From Deltaproteobacteria bacterium (GTDB lineage Bacteria > Desulfobacterota > GWC2-55-46 > S146-73), in contig WGFF01000179.1 of the NCBI GenBank assembly GCA_015492355.1, positions 1 through 5,342 on the forward strand: a DNA stretch of 5,342 bases, in the 5' to 3' direction. Below are positions 4,084-5,342 of this stretch, piece after piece (position 1 is the stretch's first letter; every line of letters begins with the position of its first letter). The translations under genes were made by a program, and so were the position numbers. A model generated the notes under the pieces. That model ran no database searches. It was given only the letters and a program-made list of their open reading frames with translations, and was not told the DNA's origin.

Positions 4084-5342
4084 TTACCTGAAGTTACCCA
4101 CTGCCATGGACTCTGCTGATTTGAGGGCTTTGAGATTTATCTTGAACGTGGTACCCATACCCTGGAAACTGTAGACCTCTATGGTTCCATGGTGTTTCTC
4201 CACTATATCGAGGGAGATGGGCAGTCCCAGCCCTGTGCCTTTCCCGTCGGTCTTCGTGGTGTAGAAGGGTTCAAAGATCTTTCCTATGGTCTTCTTCGGT
4301 ATACCTATACCTGTATCGCTTATCTTTACCACCACATAGCCGTTCATGTGTTCTGCCTCAACGGTCAATGTACCGCCATCTGGCATGGCATCCACTGCAT
4401 TGAGGAGTATGTTGAAGAATACCTGCTGTAGGTGGTGGGTATCACCCATTACAAACGGAAGGTTCTCGCTCAGGGACTTTCTCAAAGAGATCCTCTGCTT
4501 TTTGAGTTTACATTCTATCATCACAAAGGTCCTGTTGAGCAGGGCATTTATATCGACAGGCTCCTCCCTGAACTCGTGTTTTTTGACATATTCAAGGAGA
4601 TTCCTCACCGCATCCTCTATATCCTGCAATCCCTCCTCCATGAGGGCGAGATACTTCTTTTTAAGCCCTTCTTCAGCATCATTCCGTTTGAAGAGGGAGA
4701 GACAGTTCTTTATACCATCGAGGGGATTGTTTATCTCATGGGCGAGTTCCGCAGCCAGCTTGCCCACAGATGCGAGCTTTTCGCTCTGGGCAACCTGTTT
4801 TTTTACATCCTTAAGGTTCCTGTAGGCATTCACAAGCCTCTTTTCGAGCTCCCTCAACTCCATGTGTGTCCTTACAATCTCGTCCTTATCGTGTCTTGCC
4901 CTTTCAGAGAGGAAGCCGAGGAAACCCGATATGAGGAAGAGGATTGCAAGCCTTACGGTGAGATCGAGCCATATGACATCTCCGCCCCACTGCCCGTATA
5001 TGGCGAACAGATAGATGGTGGTACATACAAAGGCGAGTACAAGCCCCCTTGAAAGACCATAATAATAGGAATGGAGTGCCACAAGGAGGTACATGGCAAC
5101 GTAGAGTTCGCTGTTTATGCCACCGGAAAGCCTTATAAACACGCCGAAGAGTATGAGATCGAGAATAAGAACCGCAAGGTACACGCTCTCGATCCTGGAT
5201 GGGTTGCGGAAAGCAAAGAAGACCATCAAAAGGCTGTAAAGTACAAAGGGTATGAAAAGAAGGATGAGTGTATCTTTGTGGTGGAGTGGCAGTGGATGGA
5301 AGATGAGCCAGAAGATACCACCGAGAATAATCAGCCCCCTTA
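4084..5342 (-). CDS. Membrane-bound sensor histidine kinase (partial, N-terminus beyond right edge)
   Basis: The minus-strand frame stays open to the window edge: 37 codons (5340-5230) precede the in-frame TTG at 5229 and encode hydrophobic protein. The TTG/ATG near 5229-5224 is therefore an internal position, not the start. About 418 residues are visible. At least six membrane segments come first, with a GGINSEL loop (5124-5104) between two of them. A charged coiled coil follows (about 4905-4765). The HisKA box is ELAHEINNPL, with phospho-acceptor His at codon 4740-4738. HATPase_c motifs are present: the N-box (FFNILLNAVDAM), G1 DTGIGIP, FEPFYTTK and G2 GKGTGLGL. There is no PAS domain in the visible part, so sensing probably involves the membrane region. 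It presumably phosphorylates the NtrC-type regulator encoded next on the same strand. Overall it resembles NtrB-class kinases fused to a multi-pass membrane sensor. The ligand is unknown. Confidence 0.93.
   Translation of the reverse strand, partial: RGLIILGGIFWLIFHPLPLHHKDTLILLFIPFVLYSLLMVFFAFRNPSRIESVYLAVLILDLILFGVFIRLSGGINSELYVAMYLLVALHSYYYGLSRGLVLAFVCTTIYLFAIYGQWGGDVIWLDLTVRLAILFLISGFLGFLSERARHDKDEIVRTHMELRELEKRLVNAYRNLKDVKKQVAQSEKLASVGKLAAELAHEINNPLDGIKNCLSLFKRNDAEEGLKKKYLALMEEGLQDIEDAVRNLLEYVKKHEFREEPVDINALLNRTFVMIECKLKKQRISLRKSLSENLPFVMGDTHHLQQVFFNILLNAVDAMPDGGTLTVEAEHMNGYVVVKISDTGIGIPKKTIGKIFEPFYTTKTDGKGTGLGLPISLDIVEKHHGTIEVYSFQGMGTTFKINLKALKSAESMAVGNFR

Noticed and set aside
4432..5052. 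Long plus-strand ORF of about 206 codons opposite the kinase
   Set aside because: It is a shadow of the histidine kinase frame, with no family-like motifs and no RBS; the kinase motifs on the other strand are unmistakable.

Overview
This window appears to come from a moderate-GC anaerobic or facultatively respiring bacterium. The coding style leans heavily on AGG for arginine and ATA for isoleucine. Together with a sigma-54/NtrC-type two-component system and a respiratory molybdoenzyme next to a c-type cytochrome, this suggests a Nitrospirota-, Desulfobacterota- or Thermodesulfobacteria-like lineage. That placement is inference from style and gene content only. All four genes lie on the minus strand, so the window reads biologically from right to left.

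Right to left: (i) 5342-4084, a membrane-bound sensor histidine kinase whose 5' end lies outside the window. At least six transmembrane segments lead into a coiled coil and a HisKA/HATPase_c core. (ii) 4083-3745, about 340 bp of non-coding DNA packed with inverted repeats: an imperfect palindromic element (3811-3950) and a second cluster of competing hairpins (3972-4051). (iii) 3744-2383, an NtrC-family response regulator with receiver, AAA+ sigma-54 activator and Fis-type HTH domains and an intact GAFTGA loop. (iv) 2382-1831, a 552 bp regulatory region. It holds two similar imperfect palindromes exactly 30 bp apart (2288-2305, 2318-2335) and a -24/-12 promoter matching TGGCAC-N5-TTGCT (2191-2176). 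(v) 1830-1099, a secreted diheme c-type cytochrome made of two duplicated class I cytochrome c domains. (vi) 1006-1, the N-terminal 335 codons of a Tat-exported, [4Fe-4S]- and Mo-bisPGD-binding oxidoreductase resembling the periplasmic nitrate reductase NapA. It runs off the left edge and was found by translating the open minus-strand frame.

The parts fit a single circuit. The kinase senses a signal in or near the membrane and phosphorylates the regulator. The regulator probably binds the paired palindromes about 132 and 162 bp upstream of the predicted start and drives RNA polymerase-sigma54 at the -24/-12 promoter. The output would be the cytochrome and molybdoenzyme, which plausibly form a periplasmic electron-transfer module. 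The promoter, enhancer spacing and activator domains are seen in the sequence. The wiring and the nitrate substrate are inferences.
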